This document shows positions 43,861-55,729 of a stretch of DNA of 64,000 nt, piece after piece (the stretch's first letter is position 1; every line of letters starts with the position of its first letter). The DNA is from Rhizophagus irregularis (Eukaryota; Glomeromycota; Glomeromycetes; Glomerales; Glomeraceae), in NCBI RefSeq assembly GCF_026210795.1, contig NC_089431.1, positions 2,170,001 through 2,234,000 on the forward strand, read 5' to 3'. The position numbers and the translations under genes are program-made. A model generated the notes under the pieces. It was not told where the DNA came from. It was given only the letters and a program-made list of their open reading frames with translations, and did not search any database.

Positions 43861-46607
43861 CTATGTCACTGTCCATTTACTTGAACCTACTTGACCATAA
43901 TAACTTCTTATACTTCCATTCCTCCTTGGCTTCAACGAATAGACTTTATCGTGAACGGGATATGTTGCCACAATTCCGTCCGTTTTCGAGCTATTAGCTT
44001 CAACCATAATCACTTCATCTATTACTTCCATCGAAAATTGTCCATTATTGTTATTTTGAGGATATATTATATCAGAGTATTTTACTGTAGAATCTAGTCT
44101 ACGCAATAAGTTTTTTTGTGAGCGATTTTTGATTATTTTGTGACGGTAGGATCTTACATATTTTGAAGGACCGTATTCAGCAGGAATGATGGAATTATAA
44201 ATACTTTCTTCATCAGATGAATCTTCGTACTCATTATCCGGCACGATGTGTTTATCGCAATGTTGTTCTAATAAATACAACGAGATAATCTATATTTGTT
44301 CAAACTTTCATAAATAATAACGAAATCATTAAAGAAACGTACGTGATATTCGCTTATCAGGATCGTCTTCCTCTTCGTGAATTTCATCAGATGCAATATT
44401 TTTTCCCGGTATTTCTATTATTAAAAAGTAAAACGTTAATAAAAAAACTTTTTTGATTTACTAATGCAATTATAAGAAAATGGACTGAACCTTGTATTTG
44501 GACACTCGGTGCGTGCCGTGATCGGTCCAAATTTTCAAAAATTGTGATCCTAAATTATATTATATAAGAGAAAAAAAAGATGATGGGATAATATAATCGT
44601 AATTAATCATTTTCATAAGCAAAAAAAAAAAAATTCAATTAAAATCTTACATGATTTTTTCTAAGTATTCTCTCGTGTTTTTATTTTCCATATTGCTAGG
44701 ATGAACATCCAAGGTGTATTCAGGGCCAAAATAGTCATTATCACTATTATTCGATGGTAATTCTTTCGGTCAGCAATCATAAAATAAATAAACTAATTAA
44801 TAACTTGATCATAAAATGGAACTCAAATCAATACAACATTTTACCTGGGCCTATTTCTTGCCCAATAATAACTGCAGTTTCGTACGCCCATGCCCTTGAA
44901 ACATTTCGTATGGTATATCCACCTCCACCCAACACCAACATCGGTATATTAAATTTTTTAACGAACCGAATGCAATCTGCATGACCTAAATTAGCAATCA
45001 TATCAATGAATAAATTTTAGACATTAATGTTAGCATAAGGAAGCCTCTTATTATTACCTTTAGATGATAAATTAAAACAACCAAGCCGATCCCCGCTTAA
45101 TGAATCAGCGCCGCATTGTAAAACAATTACTGAGGGTTTATACCATTCGACCACATGTGAAACAACCTAATTATTATAATAAATTCATTATCAAATTTTT
45201 ACTCATTTTGTTTCACAAAAGACAATTCAAAAAGAATATTTACCGGTTCAAACACACTTTTATAAGTCATGTCATCGACACCCTCTCTCAATGGAAAATT
45301 TACTGAATAATATTTACCTTTTCCAATACCAATGTCCTATATATTAATATGTAAGTGAGCGTGTAAGATTAATGAATAAATATTTGTGATAAAATCGTCG
45401 ACCAAAAAAACCCACCGCCGTTTTTTTTTTCTTTATTCATATATTCATCGAAGAGAATGCAAACATACATGTATATCTCCCGTTCCTGGAAAATATTCAC
45501 CAAAATTGTGGAAGCTCAATGTCATAACTCGATCTGTTGTATAAAAAGCTTCTTCCACACCGTCTCCATGATGAATATCGATATCGATGTAAAGTACGCG
45601 CTTATGGTATCTATTCATAATTAATCATCAATGATTTATTTCCTTGCATCATAAAGATATTATTAATGAGATTAATTTACCTTAATAATTCTAATATTGC
45701 AACCACTATATCATTCACATAACAAAATCCGCTTGCCTCCTGTTTTTTGGCATGATGTAAGCCCCCAGCCCAATTTACGGCTATATCACATAATCCCTGG
45801 TTTAGTCTAGCCGCACCTTCTGTTGGATTATAAAAAAAGGAATATCAGAAACATCGTAAATAAATTAATTTTCTTAAAAATAAAATTGCATCGAACAAAG
45901 GAAACACTTACTAACCAAGAGAACCTCCAGTAGCTCGCCTACAATATTCGAGTAACCCATCAAAAGCCGGACAATCATCACCAACATTAACTACAAAAAA
46001 AAACAAACTTTATTCTCTTGAACTTAATAGAATATAAATAAAGTAACAATTCAAAGAAATACGATACTTACATCTTGTACAATCTTTTATACAAGTTTCC
46101 ATATTCGATGGAGTAACTTTACCCAGGAAATTTATGTAATCATCTGTATGAAATTGTGTTAATTCATCGATTGTGCTTGGTTTTGGTCTCTGTATAAATA
46201 TTGAATTAACAAGGCAGTCCACTTAACAATATGAGGCTTAAAGGAGGTAAAAATTAAATTGGCTTACAAAAATTTCCATCTTCTTGCACAATCCATAATT
46301 CATCACTAGATTATGGGTCATCCTCACCCTGAAGGGTTTCATAGGATGATTTGTACCATGCGTAAAAATACCAAGAGCATCTAAAAAAATATTTAAAATA
46401 ATCACCATGTGAATTTGATGTAATATCAAAATTTTTCATTTTCTACCCCAAAAATCTCTTTTGATATTATAACCTATATCAAACTAAGACTCTCATATAA
46501 GAACGTAAAAGACAATAAACTCCAGCCCCTCCCTCTACAACTTAACGAACAAAAAGTTACTCACGATCATAAAAATAGTTTATTCTTTTTTTTGGTTCTG
46601 CAGTCAT
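43861..46607 (-). CDS. Class I histone deacetylase (Rpd3/HDAC1-type)
   Basis: A zinc-dependent deacetylase that removes acetyl groups from histone lysines in nuclear corepressor complexes. About 13 exons: 46607-46565, 46380-46268, 46189-46072, 45990-45916, 45819-45681, 45610-45469, 45337-45244, 45166-45058, 44985-44845, 44762-44651, 44549-44491, 44414-44343 and a last one ending at 43861. The start is [15 protein letters not shown]. Catalytic features are present: [17 protein letters not shown] (paired His), [15 protein letters not shown] (zinc-binding Asp and His), [14 protein letters not shown] (zinc Asp) and [11 protein letters not shown] (Tyr loop). The tail [11 protein letters not shown] is typical of the class. 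The N-terminal motif usually YGxGHPMKP reads HGTNHPMKP here. I could not place the last splice in frame, so the acidic and basic C-terminal exon is less certain. Confidence 0.9.
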
Positions 46608-47515
46608 GGGTATTTTGCTCAAGTCTCAAATAATCTTTTTCTTTATAGTTAAACCTTTCTATAACAGTTTACTTTTGTTTACTAAACCCTTTCTTCCTTT
46701 GTTACCTTTAAAAGTTTGTGAATTACTGTCCACGAAAAAAAAGTTTTTGTTGTATTTATAACAAATATATCATATATCAATTTAAAAGTTGTATTTTATA
46801 ATTATAGTGTTATATGTCATCAAACCCGGTAATATATAAGATATACTGTACATCAGAGATGCGTTTCATGTACAACCCATATATATAAAATAACATACAC
46901 TTCTTGTAATGTGATCTTTTAAAAAAAATCTTAGTAATTTATTGAAAATTCCTACAAATTAAAACTATTTGGGTAATTATTATAAAATTGATCGTAAAGA
47001 ACAACCAAGATAATTTACACTTATACTACAACACTTATAATCATTCAAATTTAGATTAATAATGCAATTTATTGTAAACATTTATGTTTCCATCACAATC
47101 CCAACTTATAAACAATGAGCAATCGTTCGTTTGTTATGAAATTTCATTAAATTCACTTAATACAAAAAAAATACCACCGTCTTTATAGTATAAAAATATA
47201 GACTATTAACATAATTAGTAATAATTATTATCTTAAAAAAGCATTTTGGCTTATTATGATTAATCATTACCTTTTTATTACATCTAAGTAATAAAATTTT
47301 GTACAAGTTCTTGGCATACAAGAAATTAAAATGTTTATTTGAATACAATTATTAGTGACAGAAACATTTGGTTAAGTATTCTTTTATCCTTGCATATAGA
47401 GCGCATGAAATATGGCATACGTCATATATGCAATCATTAAATTTACCCTTAAATTATTGCTTCGTAATTTACTAATATTTATAAATAAGAAACATATGTT
47501 GAGTTACCAACTTGG
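46608..47515. other. Intergenic region: HDAC promoter and NDUFS7 3' side
   Basis: About 900 bp of AT-rich DNA between two minus-strand genes. It must hold the HDAC promoter and the NDUFS7 terminator, but I see no distinctive motif beyond A/T runs. Confidence 0.5.
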
Positions 47516-48859
47516 TTACTTACGATACCAAAGTTGAGTAGTCTTATAAGAAAAAGATAGAAGAAAGATAATTAGTATAAGTTAATATAAATCGTAAAAC
47601 TTAAAAGAAGATATATACCCTAGAGCGCCTCATTTTCTTCTGCAGTTGTAATACACCATACATTAGCGCCTCTGCTGTCGGAGGGCATCCGGGAACATAA
47701 ATGTCTACGGGAACAATTCGGTCACATCTAAAAGCAACCAATTATATACATATAATTATAACTAATTTTTTAGTCATTAAATAATAACGATGCTAAAAAA
47801 AATATGAAAAAAAAGAAAACAGAATACCCTCTAACAACACTATAGGAATAATGATAATATCCTCCACCATTTGCGCAAGAACCCATAGAAATTACCCATC
47901 GAGGTTCAGGCATCTGTATTCGAAATTTATTAGATTAAAAAATAAATAAAAAATAAAAAAGAAATAACCTACCTGATCATAAACTTTTCTTAATGGAGGA
48001 GCCATTTTATTAGTTAATGTACCTGCTACAATCATAACATCGGACTGACGAGGAGATGCACGAAATACAATTCCAATGCGATCTTGGTCATATCTAGCTG
48101 CTGCCATGTGCATCATTTCAACTGAATGTTATAAAAGGAAATTATTTGAGTCATATATTTATTTATTAAAATGAATTTTATTTTATGCATACCTGCACAA
48201 CACGCTAAACCAAAAGTCTAGGAGAATATTAATGTATAATTATGTATAATTACAATAAAATTAGGGATAAAAAATTTTCTTACCATAGGCCAAATCGAGC
48301 CCTGACGAGACCAATTTACAACTTGGTCTATGGTAGAAAGTACATATTCTATAATTGATGTAAATTGATTAGTATTGTCTGTTACGTACTTCAATAGAAT
48401 GAAAGAACAGTACCTGCAGTATTAGAAGGCTTGGCTAAAGCAAAATCTCCAGGCGTTGATTTTTTTTGTATATTATCAAGAGGCTTTGAAGGGTTTGAAG
48501 TAATTGCTCCATTGCTTTCTGTGACGAACCCACGAATTAGATTAAATCTAAAAGCTATTTAAAAATATAAAATATTAAATATACAGAAAAGAGCACTCAT
48601 AGTGTAATAAGTCTTGAAAGCTTTTAAGTAATTTAAATTAAAGATAAACTATATTTCGAAGCACAAACGAATTTGAAATTAAAGCTAAAAAATAAACTAA
48701 CCGTTGCTCACCTTCCTTTGTCTTTAGAAATGGTCGCGTAGCTATTTCCAATAAACGTTCAAAAGTTCACTGAATTGCTACTGAACTAAGAAACACGCAA
48801 AAAAATTAGATAAATTATATACCTGCACTAAAAAAAGATGAATTTCGAAAAATTGACAT
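47516..48859 (-). CDS. NDUFS7: NADH:ubiquinone oxidoreductase PSST subunit (NDUFS7/NuoB), mitochondrial
   Basis: Core complex I subunit that binds Fe-S cluster N2, the last electron carrier before ubiquinone. It is nuclear-encoded and acts in the mitochondrial inner membrane arm. Eight exons: 48859-48823, 48554-48414, 48348-48284, 48217-48193, 48121-47973, 47913-47828, 47727-47619, 47542-47516. They sum to 639 nt, so 212 aa plus stop, all in phase. The N-terminus ([13 protein letters not shown], Arg/Ser-rich) fits a mitochondrial presequence. Cluster ligands: the CC pair in FGLACCAVEMM, the Cys in [11 protein letters not shown] and the Cys in [11 protein letters not shown]. The end [12 protein letters not shown] is the family C-terminus and is reached only by using the last small exon. 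Length is normal. Confidence 0.95.
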
Positions 48860-48932
48860 TTTATCAATTGATATCGTAACAAATTTTGATTTTTTATACT
48901 ATACGGTCACGTGATCCACATACGCCCCTATA

Positions 48933-49042
48933 CCATATTTTTCCAAAATTAGTCACCCCCCGAAATTAAGCATCCCTACAACTTTTCGAACTTTTAACCA
49001 AAATTCTTGTAAAAAAGGGGTGACTAATTTTGAAAAATATGG
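48933..49042. mobile_element. 110-bp TA-flanked foldback MITE in the NDUFS7 promoter
   Basis: Ends CCATATTTTTCCAAAATTAG, then TCACCCC, and reverse complemented CCATATTTTTCAAAATTAGT, then CACCCC, flanked by TA (48931-48932; 49043-49044). The arms differ by one base deletion only. It resembles Tc1/mariner-derived MITEs by its TA target. Its inner edge is 73 bp upstream of the NDUFS7 ATG. Confidence 0.85.
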
Positions 49043-49044
49043 TA

Positions 49045-49903
49045 TGTCACCGATATCTTACTATAAATTAAATCAAAATGAATTAATTTAAGTTTTTCAT
49101 ATATAATTTGGGTAAAATTAAATGTTTAAAAAGTAAAATAGTAGAAAAAAAAGGGAAGTACCATCTATATAAGAGGTATTGTAATTCATGTTATACAGTC
49201 ACATCTCCATATCCATATGCATTTAGAGAGGGTATGCACTTAAAGAACAGCTAATAGAAAAATCAATATTATTACACAATTAGCAATCTGAAAGAAATTT
49301 TATTTAAATTTAATTTTATTTTATATTTTGCAAAATAGAATTACTAAAAGAATTTTTTCCATTAACTTTATATATTCTTTTGCATTTCCTGTTAAAATAA
49401 AAATTTCTAAGCCAGCAATTGTAGTATTAGTACTAATAATAGGAAATTCATTGCTATTATCCATTTCTTCTAAATCCATATTCTTCTTGTCAATATTTTT
49501 AAAGAAATATATATATGAGTTCTTCAATAATTTCATCATTTTCATAAACAACAATATTCTTTTCAAATATATTAAAAAATTCTTAAAGTATTATATCTGC
49601 AAGTTCATCAAATATCAAGTTTTTATTTTGGTAAACCTAAAATATGCCTAAAATACTTGTAAAATATACTTTTAATATACTTGTTTTATCCAAATATTTA
49701 AATTATACTTAAAATATACTTAAACTAGAATTTAAATACAATATAAATGTATTTTTACATATTTAAAATATTCTTAATATGCTTAAATGTAAATTTAAGT
49801 ACAGTATAGGTGTATTTTTTATATACTTAAAATATACTTAAACTTTAATAAAACTCGTATATCTGGACACTTATTAGTGGTCAATAGGTGTCAACGTCAT
49901 AGC
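49045..49903. other. AT-rich intergenic DNA with TATACTTAAA repeats
   Basis: From about 49630 to 49860 the words AAATATACTT and TTTAAGTA recur irregularly. The ORFs at 49321-49651 on both strands overlap and have no recognisable features. No gene called. Confidence 0.5.
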
Positions 49904-49912
49904 AATTCTGTC

Positions 49913-50661
49913 AGGATCCCACTTACTTATAATAAAGGTTACCATAGAAAATTGGCCTTTTACTAATAGTTTTTACCTTACTTTTTTCTTAAATTCTATT
50001 GGTTAATTAGCTAAAAAGGAAAAAAATCATAACAATATAATATAAAATTTCCTTTTATAATACATCAGGAAATTTGTTTAGGTGTAATTTATTGTAATAT
50101 TTTGGAGGTGGTGTAAAATTTTGAAATATTACACTAAAAACGTAATATTACAAAAGTTTACGCTTTTAAATTTGAATAATTATAGTAATTTAAGAATATC
50201 TCGCTATCTACTAATCCAATCAAGACGATCTATAACTCATTGGAATCAGCTCATCATGATGAATCGAATGGTAGTAAAATCGTATCTTTACATTTGATAG
50301 ATAACTTTCTATTAATTTAAAACTTTATTGCATACTATAGAACATTCTATCAACTGTAGAAATGCGAATTTACTACCATTCGATTCGTCTTGATGAGCTG
50401 ATTCCAATGAGCTATAGATCGTCTTAATTGGATCAGTAGATAGCGAGATATTTTTAAATTACTATAATTATTCAAATTTAAAAGCGTAAACTTTTGTAAT
50501 ATTACGTTTTTAGTGTAATATTTCAAAATTTTACACCACCTCCAAAATATTACACTAAATTACGCCTAAACAAATTTCCTGATGTAGGATCTGCAAAGAA
50601 TTTTATATATTATTTTTACCTTGGGCTTGAGGTGACCTATCTTATAAATAAGCGAGATCCT
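49913..50661. mobile_element. MITE with 9-bp target duplication, interrupted by a second MITE
   Basis: Ends AGGATCCCACTTACTTATAA and, reverse complemented, AGGATCTCGCTTATTTATAA, flanked by AATTCTGTC (49904-49912; 50662-50670). Without the 522-bp insertion it is 225-227 bp, matching the 217-bp copy at 36194-36410. A 9-bp duplication suggests a Mutator-like transposase as the mobiliser (family knowledge). No coding capacity. Confidence 0.85.
50063..50584. mobile_element. 522-bp CATCAGG foldback element, TA duplication
   Basis: Inverted arms of about 240 bp start CATCAGGAAATTTGTTTAGG at both ends. They contain CGTAATATTAC, AAAGTTTACGC, ATCTCGCTATCTACT, AGACGATCTATA and GAATCGAATGGTAGTA. TA flanks it at 50061-50062 and 50585-50586. 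The uninterrupted host element at 36.2 kb has a single TA at the equivalent point. The ends are shared with the 14.5-kb element at 20847-35340, so this is its likely non-autonomous derivative. Confidence 0.9.
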
Positions 50662-50670
50662 AATTCTGTC

Positions 50671-52270
50671 ATATTTATTTTATTGTAATATAATAGGCAG
50701 TGATTTAGCTGCAATTTATCCACGATGAAAGCTATAATTATTATAATTTTCAAAAATCATATAAAAATTCATTAAATAGCTATAGTAATACTGCAATTAA
50801 ATTGTGATCCCAAATTAAACATCAAATCACACAAATAATAATAAAATTGAAAATATTGAAATATTCCATATATGTAATATAATATAATTTATTTTTATTA
50901 AAATTTGTTTTTAATAATTTCCTATAATTTTATTATCACAGTTTTCAGAATTCTGTGTACATTGTGATGATTGAGTGATTATGATTGCAGGACGATTACA
51001 TAATGATTACAGGACAACATTATTTGATTTTTGTCTGGTAATTATCCTGTAATCTAATAATTTTTTTATTAGATGATTTATAGGGGGTAGCACAATTTTG
51101 AAAAGTGCGATAATATAAATAAAATTTACCCTAAAATTTATTATAAAATAAAATTCTTTGTAAAAATGAATTATTAATAACATTTTTTCTTATTAATATA
51201 ATTTATTAAATTTTGTTTTACTTTAATAATTTGTATTATATTATTACAATTAAATATATAGTACATAAAATAAATTGTATATTTAAAATATAAGATATAT
51301 ATACTAAATGTAACAAGAATTATAAACTGATAATCATAAACTATATAATTACGTTTAATTAAAACAATATATTACTAAACCTATACTAAAGATAACTTTA
51401 GTAAGACTTTCTTTGTGAATTAAAGAAATTTCATACATCTTGCCAGCTGGTGAGATAGCTTATGACCTCTAATCTCAAAGATGTCAAAGATAATTTGCAA
51501 TAATACCACTTGATAAATTAGGAACAATTTTAACTCTACAAAAATTTATCAAAAATTTTCCTATATTTTAGATAATATTTAAAAGAAAAAAAACAAATAA
51601 TTAATTCAACTTAACTAAATTTGTATTGATTAGATTTGATGCTTCCTAAACTGAATTTTTAAATGTTTTTTCTTTATTAGTACTTTACATCCCCATAAAC
51701 AGAGTTGGGTAATTGTACTAAGACAGACTTAATACAGTATAATACAGTATTAAGTACGTGCTATTTCTTGAAAATTTAGTATAAATACAATTTTAGTATA
51801 TACTATTAAAGATGGTGCTACAAATAAGTAATTGCGAAATATTTGCGATATGTGATATTGCGGAATATTGCAGATTTTGAAGTCTATATATCTGCAATTC
51901 CGCAATCCGTATTTAGACACAATTCTGCAATTTTTCTGCAATTCTGCAAATGATCTGCAATTTTGTAATTATTTGCAGAATTGCGAATTGCCCGCAAAAA
52001 AAAGGATAATTTTTTTTAATAAATGTAATTTTTTTAATTAACTAATAAAGAAACCGATTTCTTCTTATTACTAAAAGTAAAAAAAAATCGGGTTTTCATT
52101 AATAAAATTTTTTTAAAAAAATTATTTATTTTTTAGAAAAAACATATCGGTCGGTTAATTCGACGGTTATTAATATTAATAGTTAATGATATGGATTACA
52201 TTATCAGATAGCATAGTACAAATCAAATAAGAATTGCGTTGTGCAATTTTAAATTTTTTTTTTCATTTTA
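50671..52270. other. AT-rich intergenic DNA with GCAAT-rich patch
   Basis: Between about 51820 and 51990 words such as TTGCGAAATATTTGCG, TCTGCAATT and GCAGAATTGCG recur, a degenerate short repeat. The rest is featureless AT-rich sequence. Confidence 0.5.
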
Positions 52271-52275
52271 AAAAA

Positions 52276-52930
52276 ACAACACCGTTCTTTTTTTTGTAAA
52301 TTTCGGCCTGGAACTTGAATGGAGACCGGTGAGTATTTTAAGGGGAAGAAGTGGGGTTTTTTTTATGTAAGAACATTTATTAACGTTCTTTTATTACTTT
52401 TTTTTTGTAGATTCTGGTCTAGAACTTAGAAATGGAGACCGGTGAGTATTTTAAAGAGAGGAGTGGGTTTTTTGGTTTTTTTATGTAAAAACGTTTATTA
52501 ATGTTTTTTTACTTCTTTTTTTTTTGTAGATTCCGACCTGGAACTTGGAAATGAAGACCAATGAGTATTTTAAAGGGGGAGTGGGGTTTTTTTGGTTTTT
52601 TTATGTAAGAACGTTTATTAATGTTCTTTTACTTCTTTTTTTTGTAGATTCTGGCCTGCAGGCTTAGAAAATGTAAAGATCCGGTAGATGTTTAAAGAAA
52701 GAGGGAAGCGGGGTTTTTTATGTTTTATTTATGTAAGAACGTTTATTAATGTTCTTTTACTTCTTTTTTTTTGTAGATTCTGGCCTGGAACTTGGAAATG
52801 GAGACCAGTGAGTATTTTAAAGGAGGGAGTGGGGTTTTTTTATTTTTTTTATGTAAGAATGTTTATTAACGTTTTTTTACTTCTTTTTTTTTGTAAATTC
52901 CAGCCTGGAATTTGAAAATGAAGATCAATT
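52276..52930 (+). repeat. Six tandem units of about 110-120 bp shaped like micro-exons
   Basis: Each unit has a T-rich tract ending in TTTTTTGTAG (or GTAA), about 30 nt like ATTCTGGCCTGGAACTTGG, then AAATGGAGACC and G/GTGAGTATTTT, followed by GTGGGGTTTTT and ATGTAAGAACGTTTATTAA. Units fall near 52295, 52405, 52520, 52630, 52760 and 52880. The order polypyrimidine-AG, short constant block, GTGAGT is exactly that of an exon between two introns. I see no larger ORF that would use these exons. The last unit has lost its donor. Confidence 0.75.
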
Positions 52931-52959
52931 TATTAATTTTTAATAGGTTATATAAATCA

Positions 52960-53900
52960 TTGATTGAAAAAAACAAACTCATATTATCCAAAATACTAGA
53001 TTTTTTGATAGGAATAACAAAAAAAAATGAGTCATAACAATAAAGAAAAGAGAATATGTGAATAAAAAAAGGAAAAAAAATGAGGGGAAATGAAAAAAAT
53101 AGAGTGAGTGAAAGGAAATGAAAGAAACAAAGGAGGATTGAAGAAGGAATGAAATGAAGTAAAGGGGAAGTGAAAAAAACAAAAGGAGCGAAAAAGATCA
53201 AGTGAAAATGAAAAAAAATGAAAAAATGAAGGAGAGACGAAATGGAGCAAAGGGAAATAAAAAGAATAAAAGGTAGTGTAAATGAATAAAAAAGATAAAA
53301 TGGAAATGGAATAAAACAAAAGGAATAAAGGGTAGTGTAAAGAAACAAAAGAGATGAAGTAAAAACAAAACAAAAATGAAAGGAACGAACAGAAAATAAA
53401 GAACAACAGAAAAAACAAAAAAGGGAAAAATAAAAAAGCAAAAAAAATGAAGAAACGAAAAAGAATAAAAAATGGAGAAGAAATGAAAATGAGATAAACA
53501 GGGGACCAAGTAAAAATCAAACCCATAAAATAAAAGAAAAAATAAAGTTAGGTAGGAAACAGAAATTACATGTAATAAATAAACGAAAACAAAAAAATAA
53601 AACATACTTTAGTAGTTGCAGAGAAGAACTGAAAGATCTAAAAAGAGTGAAATACAAAATGTAAGAAATGAAATATAAGAATGAAATAAAAAATAAGAAA
53701 CAGCCTAGTGCTGGACATATATACCTTAATTGCAAAGCCAAAAGAGCTAAAGGACTTAAAAAAATGAAATAAAGTTAGTAGGAAACAAAATGCAAGAAGC
53801 AAATAAAAAAAAAGAAAGAAAACGTACTTTGAGTCATGTAAAGTTAGGTTTAAAATACTTAAAAGAAAAAAAAAGATTATTCAAAAGATGCTTAAAAAAA
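52960..53900. other. About 0.9 kb purine-rich tract
   Basis: The plus strand is nearly all A and G, with repeats such as GAAATGAAA, GAAAAAAAT and AAAAGGAATAAA. The five overlapping Phe/Leu/Ser ORFs on the minus strand are composition artefacts. No gene. Confidence 0.75.
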
Positions 53901-54620
53901 AAATAACAAAGATAAAAATGATCAGCACATTAATTAGCCAATAAAATTTAAATGAGGTAATATCACCGGGTAAATTATATAAAAATATATAAAATTATCA
54001 GGTTAAATCACCCTAGGTGAAAAATTGCTAAATCACTCTGGGTGAAAATAGTTATAATCTTAAAAAAAATATAAAAAATAAAAATGCAAAATATGAATTT
54101 TAATTATTATTTATTATTATTTTTATATAAAATTACAGAATATGCAGTATTGTTATATTTGAAATATGATTCAGTGTAAAATAAATGCTAAATTGTTCTT
54201 TATAGAAAATTTGCAAAAAAATTAATATTTAAAAAAATTCAGTATAAAAAAAATTGTTATAAAGTAATTCATTTTATATATAAAGTTTACACAATCTACT
54301 TTGTTATATGTTATATAGCATTTAATTAGTAAAATTTGATATAACAAGATTTTTTTAATATGTAAAATTCTGAATCACAGTAAAAATCCATTATACTAAA
54401 AAATTTGTTACATTAAAATTTGTTATAAAGTAAGCTGACTATATATAAAATGAATTAAATTTAAACTATATCAAAATATTACAGTATATTATACCAATTT
54501 GGCATTATATATACTGATGTAATACTAATGTAATTATTTTCATATAAATTTTTAAATAAAAATTTAATATAATAAAAAAAATAAATTAAATTATAAAATT
54601 TTTTAAGACTTTTGCTAACT
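53901..54620. other. AT-rich intergenic DNA
   Basis: Contains two AGGTGA / GGGTGAAAA words near 54030 and otherwise only A/T-rich sequence. No feature supported. Confidence 0.4.
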
Positions 54621-55386
54621 TATTATCCCTTAAACTGTTTTGCGGGCAAATTTGCCCGCAATTTCTAAATTAGAATAAATGACGCTATAAAAAATTCTTT
54701 AATTTTGGCCAGATCATCACATAATTTTGCAGCCAAATTGATCTACATTCTGGCCATAAATTGTATAAGTTAGATATACAGTTAATCATTAAAATTGGAT
54801 TAGAAATTAACCCGTAAAAATAGTATCAGAATTTTTATATAATAAAATTTAAACTTTTTTTACCATATTTTTTCTTTATTTGAATATTTATTATAACTTT
54901 TTATTTTTATTATAAAAATTTTGCATTATAATAAACAAAATAGAGATAAAAAAAATCAATTATTATGAATATATAATTAAAATGCATAATAAAATTTTCA
55001 TTAAAGTTCTATATAAAGTCAAAATCCTACTTTTAAATATCAAAAATCATATTAACAAAAGTCGTTTCTCATACCAAATTCTACATATTCTATTAAGCTT
55101 TTATATAGCTACAAATAATTATCAATGAAATCGTCAAAGTTAAGTGCAAAGTTTTTTAAAATTTTGTGATTATCTTAAAATACAACTTTTGACCAATGGG
55201 TAATTTTCGATTTTCTAATATATAATTAATAAATGATAATAATTGCTGCACAATATATAATTTAAACTATTTTGGAAAAAAATTTTATTAAAATTGCTTT
55301 ATTTTTTATAAAATTAGATGAGAGCTGAAATTTGGTAAAATTGCGGGCAAATTTGCCCGCAATTGCTTACAGTTTAAGGGATAATA
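54621..55386. mobile_element. 766-bp non-autonomous element with TATTATCCCTTAAACTG ends
   Basis: The left end is TATTATCCCTTAAACTG followed by TTTTGCGGGCAAATTTGCCC. The right end reverse complemented is TATTATCCCTTAAACTG followed by TAAGCAATTGCGGGCAAATT. Each end carries the perfect 18-bp palindrome GCGGGCAAATTTGCCCGC. The interior is AT-rich with no ORF. A 2-3 bp target duplication cannot be separated from the AT-rich ends. Confidence 0.8.
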
Positions 55387-55693
55387 AAATTATGTAATTT
55401 ATATTATTTCTAAAACTATATTTATTATATAATACAGACTGTTTTATATATATTATATATATATATATATAAGCTTTATATTGTACTGTATAGATTTTAT
55501 TTCAATTAATTATATAGGTTGTACAGTATAGTTTATTTATTTATCTAGTAATACTAATTATTTATTATACTAAATGATTCCTCCTTATTTTTAACTTTAT
55601 TACTAATTTTATAAAATAAGAAATTTTAAACATATAACTTTCAGTTAAATTTTGGAATAAATTTTAATTGAATTTAATTTCAATTTAACTTAA
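55387..55693. other. AT-rich spacer between two transposons
   Basis: Includes an (AT)n microsatellite near 55455. It ends in TTAA at 55690-55693, the left flank of the next transposon. Nothing else seen. Confidence 0.5.
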
Positions 55694-55729
55694 TTGCCGA
55701 TCTGCATGTGATCGATAGAATAAATATAG

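Noticed and set aside
49321-49651. Overlapping ORFs on both strands (about 80 and 107 codons).
   Set aside because: Composition-driven, no homology that I recognise, no splice sites giving longer proteins.
53032-53741. Several long minus-strand ORFs rich in Phe, Leu and Ser that look like membrane proteins.
   Set aside because: They are translations of a purine-rich low-complexity tract in three overlapping frames, with no conserved motif and no splice structure.
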